Source: an uncultured Chitinophagaceae bacterium (GTDB lineage Bacteria > Bacteroidota > Bacteroidia > Chitinophagales > Chitinophagaceae). Taken from it: DNA of 33,347 nucleotides. Both the position numbers and the translations under genes were made by a program. The DNA lies in NCBI GenBank assembly GCA_937873715.1, contig CALMYJ010000022.1:1-33347 (forward strand), read 5' to 3'. The notes beneath the pieces were generated by a model, which did not search any database, was not told the origin of the DNA, and saw nothing but the letters and a program-made list of their open reading frames with translations. Positions 22,653-31,171 of the stretch are shown one piece after another (position 1 is the stretch's first letter; every line of letters starts with the position of its first letter).

Positions 22653-23049
22653 ACTGATTTTAATTTATGTTAGAAAATGGTTTGTTGCTTCTTTAAGTCG
22701 TTTAAAACATATAGTGCTCAAAAAATCAGGCATTGCCACCAAACCGATAAAAAGCGGTCAGCAAGCAATACCTGTTCGTTTTAAAGTTGACATAGCGAAA
22801 CTATTAAATCTTCATTAAAAAATTATATTTTTTTTAAACTATTATGTTTTTTAATGATTAAAAACCTAATAATCTCAATAAATAACTATGAGCACTGCAA
22901 TAAAATTGATTTATTCAATTGGTTTTTCTATAAATTTTACATGATTAATAATATATAATTTTATAAAATATATAATTTACCAAAAGTTTATAATGCCGTC
23001 TGCCCAAGGGCCGCCCGTACAACCTCAAATACCTCCATTAAAAAATTTA

Positions 23050-23082
23050 TTTGCCCACGGCTGAAAGAATTTATTATTTTTA
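23050..23082 (+). promoter_or_regulatory. promoter of the blaI-type/M56 operon
   Basis: A -33 box TTTG (23050-23053), a 21-base spacer and a -7 box TAttTTTA (23075-23082), one base off consensus. The transcript start would fall inside the palindrome at 23085-23100. Confidence 0.55.
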
Positions 23083-23084
23083 CC

Positions 23085-23100
23085 TACGAAAATAATCGTA
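23085..23100. promoter_or_regulatory. operator palindrome TACGA-N6-TCGTA
   Basis: Perfect five-base arms TACGA (23085-23089) and TCGTA (23096-23100) separated by AAATAA lie just after the -7 box and two bases before the repressor start codon. BlaI/MecI proteins bind short TAC-x/x-GTA dyads as dimers, so this is the expected autoregulatory site. Confidence 0.7.
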
Positions 23101-23102
23101 CT

Positions 23103-23483
23103 ATGAATTATTCAAAAAACATACGTCCTACCGAAGGTGAACTGGAGATACTACAGGTATTGTGGCAAAAAAAGCAGGCCACGGTAAGAGAAGTACATGA
23201 AGCAATTAATCAATACAAAGAGGCAGGCTATACCACTACGTTGAAATTGATGCAGATTATGTTTGAAAAAAAACTGGTAACCAGGGACAGTAGCAGCAAA
23301 ACACATATTTACCAGCCAGCCGTAAGCCGTGAACAAACACAGGCTGTATTCCTGGATAAAATGATTGATTCGCTTTTTGCCGGCTCGCCTGCTCAACTGG
23401 TAATGCAGGCCCTGGGCAACCATAAAGCCTCGCCAAAAGAACTGGAGGAAATCAGTGTTTTTTTACAAAGCATTAAAAAGTAA
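23103..23483 (+). CDS. BlaI/MecI/CopY family transcriptional repressor
   Basis: A 126-residue winged-helix repressor. The N-terminal DNA-binding domain reads IRPTEGELEILQVLWQKKQATVREVHEAINQYKEAGYTTTLKLMQIMFEKKLVTRD. This is the BlaI pattern of an LT-x-E-x-E-x-x-LW helix, recognition helix TTxxKLMQIM and a wing, followed by HIYQPAVSREQTQAVFLDKMIDSLFAGS, the dimerisation part. It should repress its own operon through the palindrome directly upstream and be released by cleavage triggered by the M56 membrane protease that follows after nine bases. No beta-lactamase gene is nearby, so the regulated targets and the inducing signal are unknown. CopY-like copper control is less likely, as the cysteine hook is absent. 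Confidence 0.93.
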   Translation: MNYSKNIRPTEGELEILQVLWQKKQATVREVHEAINQYKEAGYTTTLKLMQIMFEKKLVTRDSSSKTHIYQPAVSREQTQAVFLDKMIDSLFAGSPAQLVMQALGNHKASPKELEEISVFLQSIKK

Positions 23484-23492
23484 CCGCCGATT

Positions 23493-25001
23493 ATGCTACT
23501 AACTGTTTTTGAACATGTCAATTTTTTACTTGCAACGGGCTGGGCTGTGCTCAACAGCTTTTGGCAGGCAGGTGCTGTTTGGTTATTGTACAAGTTGCTA
23601 AATGTTTCTTCAAAACAATCCACACTTTTAAAATATAATACCGGGCTGCTTTTTCACTTTACCACCTTTTTATGGTTTTTGTGTACGCTTGTGCAAAATT
23701 ACCTGCTGCTCAGCAACAGTTCGTTTCATCACGGTAGCTTTTTACTGCCTGCAGGCAGTTCACTGTTAAAACAACTACAGGTAACGCTGCCCTACATAGC
23801 CGTACTATACCTGTTGCTACTAACAGTACACCTTATACGATTTATAAAAAAATATTACAACACCCGTTTGCTTAATACAGTAAACTGGCAAAAAGCGCCA
23901 GCCGAACTAAGGCTGTTTACATCACTAACGGCTGCACAGTTGGGGATAAAAAAGAAAGTGCAAATCTGGCTTTCAACAGCCGTAGAAGTGCCTTCGCTCA
24001 CCGGAATAGTTAAACCCGTAATATTATTGCCCGTTGCGGCCATCAGCAACCTTACGCCACGGCAGGTAGAATCAATAATACTGCACGAACTGGCGCACAT
24101 TAAAAGAAACGACTTTTTAATCAACCTTATCCTGTCCCTGGCGGAAACAGTTTTGTTCTTCAACCCTTTTATACAAATGCTTGGCAAAGCCCTGAGAACT
24201 GAAAGAGAAAACTGCTGCGACGACTGGGTGGTTAATTACCAGTATAACCGTTACGATTATGCCGCTGCTTTATTAACCCTTGAGCAGCAAAGGCAACAAC
24301 AGCATGTTTTTGCAATGGCTGCCACCGGGCCAAAAAACAGCCTCTTAAAAAGAGTACAACGGCTTTTTGATAACAGGGAACCACAAACACAAACTGATAG
24401 CCTGCACAAAACAGCGTTAGCAGGTTTATCCATACTTTGCGGCATACTCATGTTTAGTACAGTGCCGCAGATGAGCAATAATAACACTTCAATGCCCGTA
24501 TCCGTTACTGATATGATAAGACCGGGCTTATTGTACCCCCCTGTCGCTGTAGCCCAGCCGGGCATCGAACTGTATCCCACCGCAACAGCCCTGCAAAATA
24601 ATGCCTTAACAATTGACGCACTACCCAATAATACGGCATCAAAAAAACCAAAGAACCCTCCAAAAAATACCAATGCCGAAATACCCCGTACTTATACTGT
24701 AGCTTTAATTAGCTCAGAACTTCTGACGGAAAAAAATGCGGTTACTGCTACTCCAACTACCGTTGCCGAAAAGGATAATAACAGCAACGACCTGTTGGTA
24801 AAAGTAGTAGAAGAAACATCGGGCCAGAGCCAGAAAAACAGCTACTATTTTGAAGTAAATAACGAAACAGGCACACCGGAAGTAAAGCCATTGGTATTAC
24901 TTAACACATTTAATAAAAATGACAGCATTAAAGGGCATGCAACAGAAAAAAACAAAAAAGCCCCCGTTAAAAAGAAGCTAAAGCATAAAGAGGCGATATA
25001 A
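23493..25001 (+). CDS. BlaR1-like M56 family membrane metallopeptidase
   Basis: A 502-residue integral membrane zinc protease, the usual partner of a BlaI repressor. Hydrophobic helices are at about residues 8-35, 50-72 and 95-118, with another at about 304-322. The catalytic motif is His198-Glu-Leu-Ala-His202 in ILHELAHIKRNDFLINLILSLAETVLFFNPF, followed by ERENCCDDWVV, in which E-x-x-CD is conserved in the family. After the last helix there is a periplasmic tail of about 180 residues, Asn/Thr/Lys-rich and of low complexity. There is no penicillin-binding sensor domain as in true BlaR1, so the signal sensed is not a beta-lactam bound by that domain. It is coupled to the repressor gene nine bases upstream. 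Confidence 0.93.
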   Translation: MLLTVFEHVNFLLATGWAVLNSFWQAGAVWLLYKLLNVSSKQSTLLKYNTGLLFHFTTFLWFLCTLVQNYLLLSNSSFHHGSFLLPAGSSLLKQLQVTLPYIAVLYLLLLTVHLIRFIKKYYNTRLLNTVNWQKAPAELRLFTSLTAAQLGIKKKVQIWLSTAVEVPSLTGIVKPVILLPVAAISNLTPRQVESIILHELAHIKRNDFLINLILSLAETVLFFNPFIQMLGKALRTERENCCDDWVVNYQYNRYDYAAALLTLEQQRQQQHVFAMAATGPKNSLLKRVQRLFDNREPQTQTDSLHKTALAGLSILCGILMFSTVPQMSNNNTSMPVSVTDMIRPGLLYPPVAVAQPGIELYPTATALQNNALTIDALPNNTASKKPKNPPKNTNAEIPRTYTVALISSELLTEKNAVTATPTTVAEKDNNSNDLLVKVVEETSGQSQKNSYYFEVNNETGTPEVKPLVLLNTFNKNDSIKGHATEKNKKAPVKKKLKHKEAI

Positions 25002-25063
25002 ACAGCCAAACCAGAGGCTGCCTGTATACGCTAACCTTAATTTCCAGCACAGCTAAACAACCT

Positions 25064-25094
25064 TTTGTATAATACATACGCTCCGGTAACTTTG
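25064..25094 (+). promoter_or_regulatory. promoter of mqnE
   Basis: TTTG (25064-25067), a 19-base spacer and TAacTTTG (25087-25094). Both boxes match the Bacteroidota consensus at permitted spacing, 16 bases before ATG 25111. Confidence 0.75.
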
Positions 25095-25110
25095 CAGCAA
25101 AACGAAATAA

Positions 25111-26268
25111 ATGACTGCAACTACCTGGCCGCTCACCCAGCTTACTGCCAATAAAGATTTACAGCGTATAGCCGAAAAAGTACAATCGGGCAACCGTATA
25201 TCAGATGAGGAGGGCATTTTGTTGTTTGAAAAAGGCAGCCTTGGTTTTGTGGGAGCGCTTGCCAATTTTGTAAGGGAGCAAAAGCATGGGGATATCACCT
25301 ACTTCAACCGTAATTTTCATATCGAGCCTACCAATGTATGTGTATTTAGCTGCAAATTTTGCTCTTACTCCCGCCTGTATGCCCACCGGGAAGAAGGATG
25401 GGAATTGAGTATCGACCAGATGGTGGACATTGTAAAAAGCTACGACGGCAAGCCCGTAACAGAAGTACATATTGTAGGCGGTGTACATCCTAAAATGGAT
25501 ATGGCTTATTTTAAAGAATTGATACAAAAAATTAAAGCCCACCGCCCCTCGCTGCATGTAAAAGCATTTACAGCAGTAGAGCTGGACTATATGTTTAGAA
25601 AAGCAAAACTTAGTATTGAAGAGGGCATGAAAGATTTGCATGAGGCCGGGCTGGATAGTTTGCCCGGTGGTGGTGCCGAAATTTTTGCAGAAAATATTCG
25701 CAGCGAAATTGCCGGCGATAAAGTAGATGCTGCCGGCTGGCTTAAAATTCATGAAACGGCGCACCAACTGGGTATGCACAGCAATGCCACCATGCTGTAT
25801 GGTCATATTGAAAGCTATGCCCATCGCATAGATCATATGCAACGGTTAAGAACCCTGCAGGATAAAACCGGTGGCTTCAACACTTTTATACCACTCAAAT
25901 TCCGAAATAAGGGTAATGATATGAGCCATGTACCCGAATCAACCACCATTGAAGACATGCGCCTGTATGCCATTGCAAGAATTTACCTCGATAATTTTCC
26001 ACACCTGAAAGCGTACTGGCCCATGCTTGGCCGTGAGAATGCTCAGCTTAGCCTGTCTTTTGGAGTAAATGATATTGATGGCACTATAGACGACTCTACA
26101 AAAATTTACAGTATGGCAGGCAGCGAAGAGCAAAGTCCTACCATGACAACAGAACAGTTGGTTACACTTATTAAACAGGCGAAACGCCGGCCGGTAGAAC
26201 GAGATACACTTTATAACAGCATAAAAGATTACAGCAATTATAGCTTTGAAACCACTTCGCTGAATTAA
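25111..26268 (+). CDS. mqnE: aminofutalosine synthase
   Basis: A radical SAM enzyme of the futalosine route to menaquinone. It joins the enolpyruvyl-benzoate product of MqnA to the adenosine of SAM to give 6-amino-6-deoxyfutalosine. The 385-residue protein has the cluster motif Cys77-x3-Cys81-x2-Cys84 in EPTNVCVFSCKFCSYSR. VTEVHIVGGVHPKMDM follows, then KAFTAVELDYMFRKAKLSIEEGMKDLHEAGLDSLPGGGAEIF, HSNATMLYGHIE, GGFNTFIPLKFRNKGNDMSHV and YWPMLGRENAQLSLSFGVNDIDGT. The related cyclase MqnC and CofH share the fold, but the FNRNFHIEPTN opening and the GVNDIDGT ending are those I know from MqnE of Bacteroidota. Other menaquinone genes are not in the window. Confidence 0.9.
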   Translation: MTATTWPLTQLTANKDLQRIAEKVQSGNRISDEEGILLFEKGSLGFVGALANFVREQKHGDITYFNRNFHIEPTNVCVFSCKFCSYSRLYAHREEGWELSIDQMVDIVKSYDGKPVTEVHIVGGVHPKMDMAYFKELIQKIKAHRPSLHVKAFTAVELDYMFRKAKLSIEEGMKDLHEAGLDSLPGGGAEIFAENIRSEIAGDKVDAAGWLKIHETAHQLGMHSNATMLYGHIESYAHRIDHMQRLRTLQDKTGGFNTFIPLKFRNKGNDMSHVPESTTIEDMRLYAIARIYLDNFPHLKAYWPMLGRENAQLSLSFGVNDIDGTIDDSTKIYSMAGSEEQSPTMTTEQLVTLIKQAKRRPVERDTLYNSIKDYSNYSFETTSLN

Positions 26269-26291
26269 ACCCAACAGTAAATTTTCGCCTC

Positions 26292-27506
26292 ATGCCATAT
26301 ACTGTAAGCAATTTTTGCCAGCAGGTTTTTAACAGTGCCAACACAGGCGAATTGGTAAAACTCAGCCTTGGCGGGAAACGCAAAAAAGCAGATGACTTGC
26401 AAAACGTATTTGTACGCCCTGTACTCATAAAAAATAAACCGCAGCTTTCGTTTATTTACCGCTATAGCCATAATGACATCACCAAAAATCATGATTACAG
26501 CACGGCAATAGCCAGGATACAGGAACTGCTGCAAAACAGTTTTTATAATGCCGACCTGTACAGCCTTACCGGCAACTGGCACCTGCAACAACAGGAAAAT
26601 GGTAATATAAAAACCAGGCAAACCGCCGCAACCCTCAACCAAAAACCAGCCAGCCTGCAACACGATAAACTCAAAAAAAGACTCATTGAATCCGAGGCCC
26701 CATACCTGCACCTGCTGGGTATTACCACTGCCGATGGGCATGTAAAAAAAGACATGCAGGATAAATACAGGCAGATTAACCATTTTACAGAAATCTTTGC
26801 AGGCATACTCAAAAATCTTACACTTAGCAATGATTGTAGCATTGTCGATATGGGCAGCGGCAAAGGCTACCTCACTTTTGCCCTGTACGATTATTTAACC
26901 AATACCCTTCAAAAAACACCAACCATTACCGGTATAGAACTACGGGACAACCTGGTAGCGCTGTGCAACGATATTGCACAACAATGCCAGTACAGCCACC
27001 TCAGGTTTGTAAGCGGCAGCATCATCAACAGCACACTAACACATACGGATATACTAATAGCGCTCCATGCCTGCGATACCGCCACCGACGATGCTATTTA
27101 TAAAGGCATAGCTGCCAATGCAAGTGTAATTGTATGTGCCCCTTGCTGCCACAAGCAGATACGAAAAGAAATGAACCCGGCCAATGCGCTGCAACTGGTT
27201 ACACAACACGGCATCCTGCTGGAACGGCAGGCCGAAATGGTTACAGATACAATCAGGGCGCTGATACTGGAAGCTTTTGGTTATAAAACCAGCATTTTTG
27301 AATTTATAGCCACAGAACACACCCCAAAAAATGTGTTGATTGCAGCCACTAAACGAAAAACAATAGCACCGGGAACCAAAGAAAAAAAACTAAACGAAAT
27401 AGAGCAGCTCAAAAAATTATTTGGTATTAACACACATTATCTTGAACAAATTATGGGCAGTTATATTAACCCTGCTTCACCCGCAAATACTCCCGGAACA
27501 ATTTAG
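26292..27506 (+). CDS. SAM-dependent methyltransferase (Methyltransf_32-like) with an N-terminal extension
   Basis: A 404-residue protein. The C-terminal part from about residue 155 is a class I methyltransferase. The SAM motif I is CSIVDMGSGKGYLTFALYDYL (182-202), the acidic loop is TITGIELRDNLVALC, then comes ILIALHACDTATDDAIYKGI and the distinctive VIVCAPCCHKQIRKEM. The H-x-C-D-T and P-C-C-H pair are typical of the Methyltransf_32 group, whose substrates are mostly unknown and which includes RNA-acting members. The N-terminal 150 residues (VRPVLIKNKPQLSFIYRY, HNDITKNHDYSTAIARIQELL) are conserved-looking but unfamiliar, possibly a substrate-recognition domain. It begins 23 bases after mqnE and is probably co-transcribed with it. 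Confidence 0.82.
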   Translation: MPYTVSNFCQQVFNSANTGELVKLSLGGKRKKADDLQNVFVRPVLIKNKPQLSFIYRYSHNDITKNHDYSTAIARIQELLQNSFYNADLYSLTGNWHLQQQENGNIKTRQTAATLNQKPASLQHDKLKKRLIESEAPYLHLLGITTADGHVKKDMQDKYRQINHFTEIFAGILKNLTLSNDCSIVDMGSGKGYLTFALYDYLTNTLQKTPTITGIELRDNLVALCNDIAQQCQYSHLRFVSGSIINSTLTHTDILIALHACDTATDDAIYKGIAANASVIVCAPCCHKQIRKEMNPANALQLVTQHGILLERQAEMVTDTIRALILEAFGYKTSIFEFIATEHTPKNVLIAATKRKTIAPGTKEKKLNEIEQLKKLFGINTHYLEQIMGSYINPASPANTPGTI

Positions 27507-27557
27507 CCAGTAACCTGCAAGTGATAAGTGTTAATACCATCACATTTTAATATCTGT

Positions 27558-27565
27558 TACATTTG
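27558..27565 (+). promoter_or_regulatory. possible -7 box of bshB1
   Basis: TAcaTTTG matches the consensus exactly, 39 bases before ATG 27605. No -33 box is seen at the right distance. Confidence 0.4.
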
Positions 27566-27604
27566 CCGGGCAATTCATTTATGTTTTAAATATTTATAAC
27601 GCCG

Positions 27605-28333
27605 ATGAAACTCGACCTTCTTGCTTTTGCCGTTCATCCTGATGATGCCGAACTTTCTTGCAGCGGCACCCTGCTTATGGAAAAATTAAACGGAAAAAAA
27701 ACCGGCATTATAGATTTAACCCGGGGCGAACTGGGTACAAGAGGCACTGCAGCAATACGGCAACAAGAAGCTGTCGCTTCAGCTAAAATTTTGCAGTTGG
27801 ACGTAAGGGAAAACCTTGAACTGGCTGATGGCTTTTTTAAAAATGATGAACTGCACCAGCGAAAAATAATTGAAACCATACGCCGATTTCAACCTGAAAT
27901 TATACTATGCAATGCGCCGGAAGACCGACACCCCGATCATGGCCGCAGTGCACAACTTGTAGCAGATGCCTGCTTTTTATCCGGGCTCAGAAAAATTGAA
28001 ACAATGTATAAAGGTGAAATCCAACAGGCCTGGCGACCAAAATATGTTTTCAACTATATACAAGACAGGTACCTGGAGCCGGATTTTGTAATAGATATTT
28101 CAGCCGTAATGGAACAAAAAATTGCCAGCATTAAAGCTTTTGCTACGCAGTTTTATAACCCGGAACTGAATGAGCCGCAAACTTATATCTCTTCACCAGA
28201 CTTTCTCGAAAGTGTTATTTACAGGAGTAAAATGATGGGAAAAATGATTGGGGTTAAATATGGCGAAGGATTTATTAGTAAAAAGATGATAGGCTTTACC
28301 GGTTTTACTGCATTTATTCAACAAAACACCTGA
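27605..28333 (+). CDS. bshB1: bacillithiol biosynthesis deacetylase BshB1
   Basis: A zinc-dependent deacetylase of the LmbE/PIG-L family that removes the acetyl group from GlcNAc-malate, the second step in making bacillithiol, the low-molecular-weight thiol used instead of glutathione. The 242-residue protein has the metal and catalytic motif AVHPDDAEL (His11, Asp13, Asp14) and the second zinc ligand region in DRHPDHGRSAQL (His109-Pro-Asp-His112). The specific BshB1 landmarks are LTRGELGTRGTAAIRQQEA, NLELADGFF, YIQDRYLEPDFVIDISAVMEQKIASIKAFATQFYNP, and the terminal GVKYGEGFISKKMIGF. Its presence fits the Kef system in this window being controlled by a thiol other than glutathione. Confidence 0.95.
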   Translation: MKLDLLAFAVHPDDAELSCSGTLLMEKLNGKKTGIIDLTRGELGTRGTAAIRQQEAVASAKILQLDVRENLELADGFFKNDELHQRKIIETIRRFQPEIILCNAPEDRHPDHGRSAQLVADACFLSGLRKIETMYKGEIQQAWRPKYVFNYIQDRYLEPDFVIDISAVMEQKIASIKAFATQFYNPELNEPQTYISSPDFLESVIYRSKMMGKMIGVKYGEGFISKKMIGFTGFTAFIQQNT

Positions 28334-28377
28334 TTTTTTTCATCGTCCCCTGTGAATTTTGGGAGTAATGCAGTACC

Positions 28378-28407
28378 TTGCAGCAAATTTTATTTAGGCT
28401 ATATTTT
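28378..28407 (+). promoter_or_regulatory. probable promoter of the fatty acid desaturase
   Basis: TTG (28378-28380), a 19-base spacer and TAtaTTTT (28400-28407), one base off TAnnTTTG. Only five bases separate it from ATG 28413. Confidence 0.5.
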
Positions 28408-28412
28408 TATCG

Positions 28413-29483
28413 ATGTCCACTCCAAAGTTTCTCCACAGTTCCAGTAATTTTCATACAGAACTTAAGCGCCGTGTTAACCAGTATTTTGAAGAGTTACAGA
28501 AACCTTCAACTGGTAATTTCAAGCTTTTTTTTAAAGCTATATTTTTAACAGGGTCTTATGCGGCATTGTATGTTCACCTGGTATATTTTACGCCCCCGGT
28601 ATGGCTTGCTTTATTAGAATGCGTACTGCTGGGTTGCTTTACTGCCGCAGTAGGCTTTAATGTAATGCATGATGGTGCCCACGGCAGCTTTAGCAAAAGC
28701 AAAGCTGTAAATAAACTGGCTGCTGTATCTGTAAATTTTTTAGGTGCCAGCTATATCATGTGGTGTATGAAACACAATATTATTCATCACACGTATACCA
28801 ATATAGATGGTGTGGATGATGATATTGAAATAAAACCATACCTGCGCATGTGCCCCACACAAAAGCACCACAAAATTCACCGCTTCCAGCATTACTATGT
28901 ATGGTTCCTCTATTCCTTACTGCATTTGTTCTGGGTTTTTGCCTCGGACTATAAAAAATACTTTAGTGGTAAAATAGGCACTGTGCCTATCCGGAAAATG
29001 ACCCTGAGGGAACATATTGCTTTTTGGGCTGCAAAAATTATTTATGCCGTACTGTTTATGGTAATCCCTATTATTAAATTAGGGTTCCTGCCCTGGCTTA
29101 TAGGTTTTTTAACCGCCAGCCTTGTAACAGGCTTTATCATCAGCGTAGTATTTCAGCTTGCACATACTGTAGAAGAAACTGCTTTCCCTCTCCCTACAGG
29201 CGATACCAATAAAATTGAAAACGAATGGGCCATTCACCAGGTACTTACTACAGCAAATTTTGCCACTAAAAACAAACTCATCTGCTGGCTGGTAGGTGGC
29301 CTCAATTTCCAGATAGAGCACCACCTTTTTCCACGCATATCGCATGTGCACTACCCGGCTATCAGCAAAATCATTAAGCAAACCTGCGAAGAGTTCAACA
29401 TCAAATACAACGAATTTGACCGTATGCGGCACGCCATTATTTCGCATGTATTGTACCTGCGAAAAATGGGGAGGCTGGCATAA
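28413..29483 (+). CDS. membrane fatty acid desaturase (acyl-lipid or acyl-CoA type)
   Basis: A 356-residue integral membrane di-iron enzyme that introduces a cis double bond into a fatty acyl chain, using O2 and a reductant. The three histidine boxes that bind iron are present: HDGAHGS (86-92), HNIIHH (121-126) and QIEHHLF near residue 305, the last in the order Q-x-x-HH typical of front-end or acyl-lipid desaturases. Hydrophobic segments surround the boxes (FKAIFLTGSYAALYVHLVYF, WLALLECVLLGCFTAAVGF, IIYAVLFMVIPIIKLGFLPWLIGFLTASLVTGFIISVVF). There is no fused cytochrome b5 domain, so the electron donor is separate. It is convergent with the DUF3943 gene, with a shared terminator between them. 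The regiospecificity cannot be read from sequence. Confidence 0.92.
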   Translation: MSTPKFLHSSSNFHTELKRRVNQYFEELQKPSTGNFKLFFKAIFLTGSYAALYVHLVYFTPPVWLALLECVLLGCFTAAVGFNVMHDGAHGSFSKSKAVNKLAAVSVNFLGASYIMWCMKHNIIHHTYTNIDGVDDDIEIKPYLRMCPTQKHHKIHRFQHYYVWFLYSLLHLFWVFASDYKKYFSGKIGTVPIRKMTLREHIAFWAAKIIYAVLFMVIPIIKLGFLPWLIGFLTASLVTGFIISVVFQLAHTVEETAFPLPTGDTNKIENEWAIHQVLTTANFATKNKLICWLVGGLNFQIEHHLFPRISHVHYPAISKIIKQTCEEFNIKYNEFDRMRHAIISHVLYLRKMGRLA

Positions 29484-29497
29484 AACAATAATTACTT

Positions 29498-29534
29498 AAA
29501 AAAACTTGCCCGTAAATTACGGGCAAGTTTTTTT
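29498..29534. terminator. bidirectional terminator between desaturase and DUF3943 genes
   Basis: A perfect 16-base stem: seven A plus CTTGCCCGT (29498-29513) pairs with ACGGGCAAG plus seven T (29519-29534), loop AAATT. The symmetric A and T runs make it work on both strands for the two convergent genes. Confidence 0.92.
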
Positions 29535-29545
29535 ATACAGGACAC

Positions 29546-30994
29546 TTAAAATACAATACGATATCCAACAAAAACCCGTACAAAGGGATACTCATCATTA
29601 ACATCGTCAAAATCTCTATACTTGCCAATGAGTTGAAATAGGCCTCCCTCCACACCGGCTGAAAAATATTTACTTAAGGCATAACGGGCTTCAAAGGAGG
29701 AAGTATGCAGGTAGTAATTAGATTGTTCTCCATCAATTGTTTTAAACCAGGCACCCCGGTAATTGGCAGTACAAAAAAGCTTATCCGATACCGTTAGCCC
29801 GGCACTGCCGGCATAAGTAAACCCGGGACCATAATCGTAATTCCGCCCCTCTCCAAAATACACATATTTATTGGGTACAGCAGCCAGGGCTACAATGCCT
29901 GCACCGGCTGATAACTGTAGTTCGGATTTTAAGCCCAGTTTCCGGTTTGAAAACAGGTTAGCAGCAAAACTCTGAGCACCAAAATTCAATCTCTCGTTTT
30001 TATAATAATCATAGTGCATTGTTATTGAAAAATAATTTTTTACGGCAGGCGATGCGGATCGCAATCGCTTACCATAAAGATTTCCGCTTACCAATAATGA
30101 ATTAAGCCGGGAAGAATCATCATTACCCAACTCGGCTGATACGGAAAAATTACTGAAGGGCTTATTCATATCTTTAAATGGATCACCATACAAGAGGCGC
30201 AACCTGGTGTACCATTCATTTTCTCCCCGGTCAATAAAATCTTTTACACGTAACCCTACCCTCCTGGAACCTGCATCAACCATGAAAGCAAGGGGTGCAT
30301 TTTCGTAAGGATCAGCATCATATACTTTACCCCACTTACCAGTAGTGATACGGGTAAAACCATTCATAGGGTTAATTAAAAAACCCGTTATTTCCTGCAA
30401 GCGTCTGCCTGCACCTTTTTTTCGGTTGTTGATGATGCGGTTGGCAAGCCGGTAGGTCATTTCGCCCAATGCAATGCCGCCGAGGCTGGTGTTGATAAGA
30501 TCGTTGGGTGCAGCAGGATGTGTTTCACCACAGGTTTCCCAAATATAACTGCCACCAATAGCTGCAGCCGAAGAGGCCCAAAAATTATAGCCATTGGTTC
30601 TAAATGCATTAAAATACAGGTTGCCGTGATAAGGATGCGCAAACTGGTTGGTATTAAAATTATTATCATCCCAGCGCCAGTTTTTAAACTGCATATTATG
30701 CCAGATGCTATTGAAAGAAATATTGGCAAACTCTGCCTTACGTACAAATTTGTTGAACGACCAGGGTATTACCTGCGCCAGCATTAACTGCCCGCCTGCC
30801 TGCCAAAACCGTTTTTGCTGCGGCACAGTATCTACAGGATAGGATTTGTTGCTATCCAGTAAAATACGCATGGTATTTACATTGTAAGCCTGCAACACCT
30901 GTGCAGTACTTTGAGTGTAACATATAGCGCCAACAAGGAAAAAAAAACTAACTAACCGGAAGTGTTTACTTATAGCGAGGTATTTATTCAGCAT
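29546..30994 (-). CDS. DUF3943 family exported protein
   Basis: A 482-residue exported protein with signal segment VSFFFLVGAICYTQSTAQ after a 14-residue N-terminal stretch. The N-terminal domain is the DUF3943 type: WRWDDNNFNTNQFAHPYHGNLYFNAFRTNGYNFWASSAAAIGGSYIWETCGETHPAAPNDLINTSLGGIALGEMTYRLANRI, then INPMNGFTRI. The C-terminal half is beta-rich, as in an outer-membrane barrel (NFSVSAELGN, FSITMHYDYYKNERLNFG, LQLSAGAGIVALAAVP, FTYAGSAGLTVSDKLFCTANYRGAWF), and ends YPFVRVFVGYRIVF with a terminal Phe. DUF3943 proteins have no established function. On the minus strand TAtaTTTT at 31013-31006, 11 bases before the start, may be the -7 box. Confidence 0.87.
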   Translation of the reverse strand: MLNKYLAISKHFRLVSFFFLVGAICYTQSTAQVLQAYNVNTMRILLDSNKSYPVDTVPQQKRFWQAGGQLMLAQVIPWSFNKFVRKAEFANISFNSIWHNMQFKNWRWDDNNFNTNQFAHPYHGNLYFNAFRTNGYNFWASSAAAIGGSYIWETCGETHPAAPNDLINTSLGGIALGEMTYRLANRIINNRKKGAGRRLQEITGFLINPMNGFTRITTGKWGKVYDADPYENAPLAFMVDAGSRRVGLRVKDFIDRGENEWYTRLRLLYGDPFKDMNKPFSNFSVSAELGNDDSSRLNSLLVSGNLYGKRLRSASPAVKNYFSITMHYDYYKNERLNFGAQSFAANLFSNRKLGLKSELQLSAGAGIVALAAVPNKYVYFGEGRNYDYGPGFTYAGSAGLTVSDKLFCTANYRGAWFKTIDGEQSNYYLHTSSFEARYALSKYFSAGVEGGLFQLIGKYRDFDDVNDEYPFVRVFVGYRIVF

Positions 30995-31171
30995 AGTTTT
31001 GGGTTAAAATATAGCTTGCAGTTATTTACCTGTTAACTAAATTAGTCAATAACCGGTGTAAGCGTACAGTTGTTTAAGGTTACAACAACTTTTATTAACC
31101 CGGCTGAATAAACTTTAAAACAGGAAAATATCAACGTAAAAGCAACCACAAAAAATTGCTCCAAAAAACAA

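Larger units (their letters stand above)
22653..23102. other. AT-rich divergent intergenic region between glnII and the BlaI-type gene
   Basis: There is no convincing gene in these 450 bases. The centre (about 22810-22990) is very AT-rich and holds an 11-base direct repeat ATATATAATTT at 22951-22961 and 22968-22978. The right end carries the promoter and palindromic operator of the BlaI-type gene. The glnII promoter should lie at the left end, but I find no good TAnnTTTG box there. Confidence 0.5.

Noticed and set aside
22627..22818. A rightward 63-residue frame across the glnII start
   Set aside because: It overlaps the first codons of glutamine synthetase on the other strand and shows no family pattern or promoter.
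23493..25001. Calling the M56 protein a beta-lactam sensor (BlaR1)
   Set aside because: The protease domain fits, but the C-terminal region is a short low-complexity tail without the penicillin-binding SxxK/SxN/KTG motifs.
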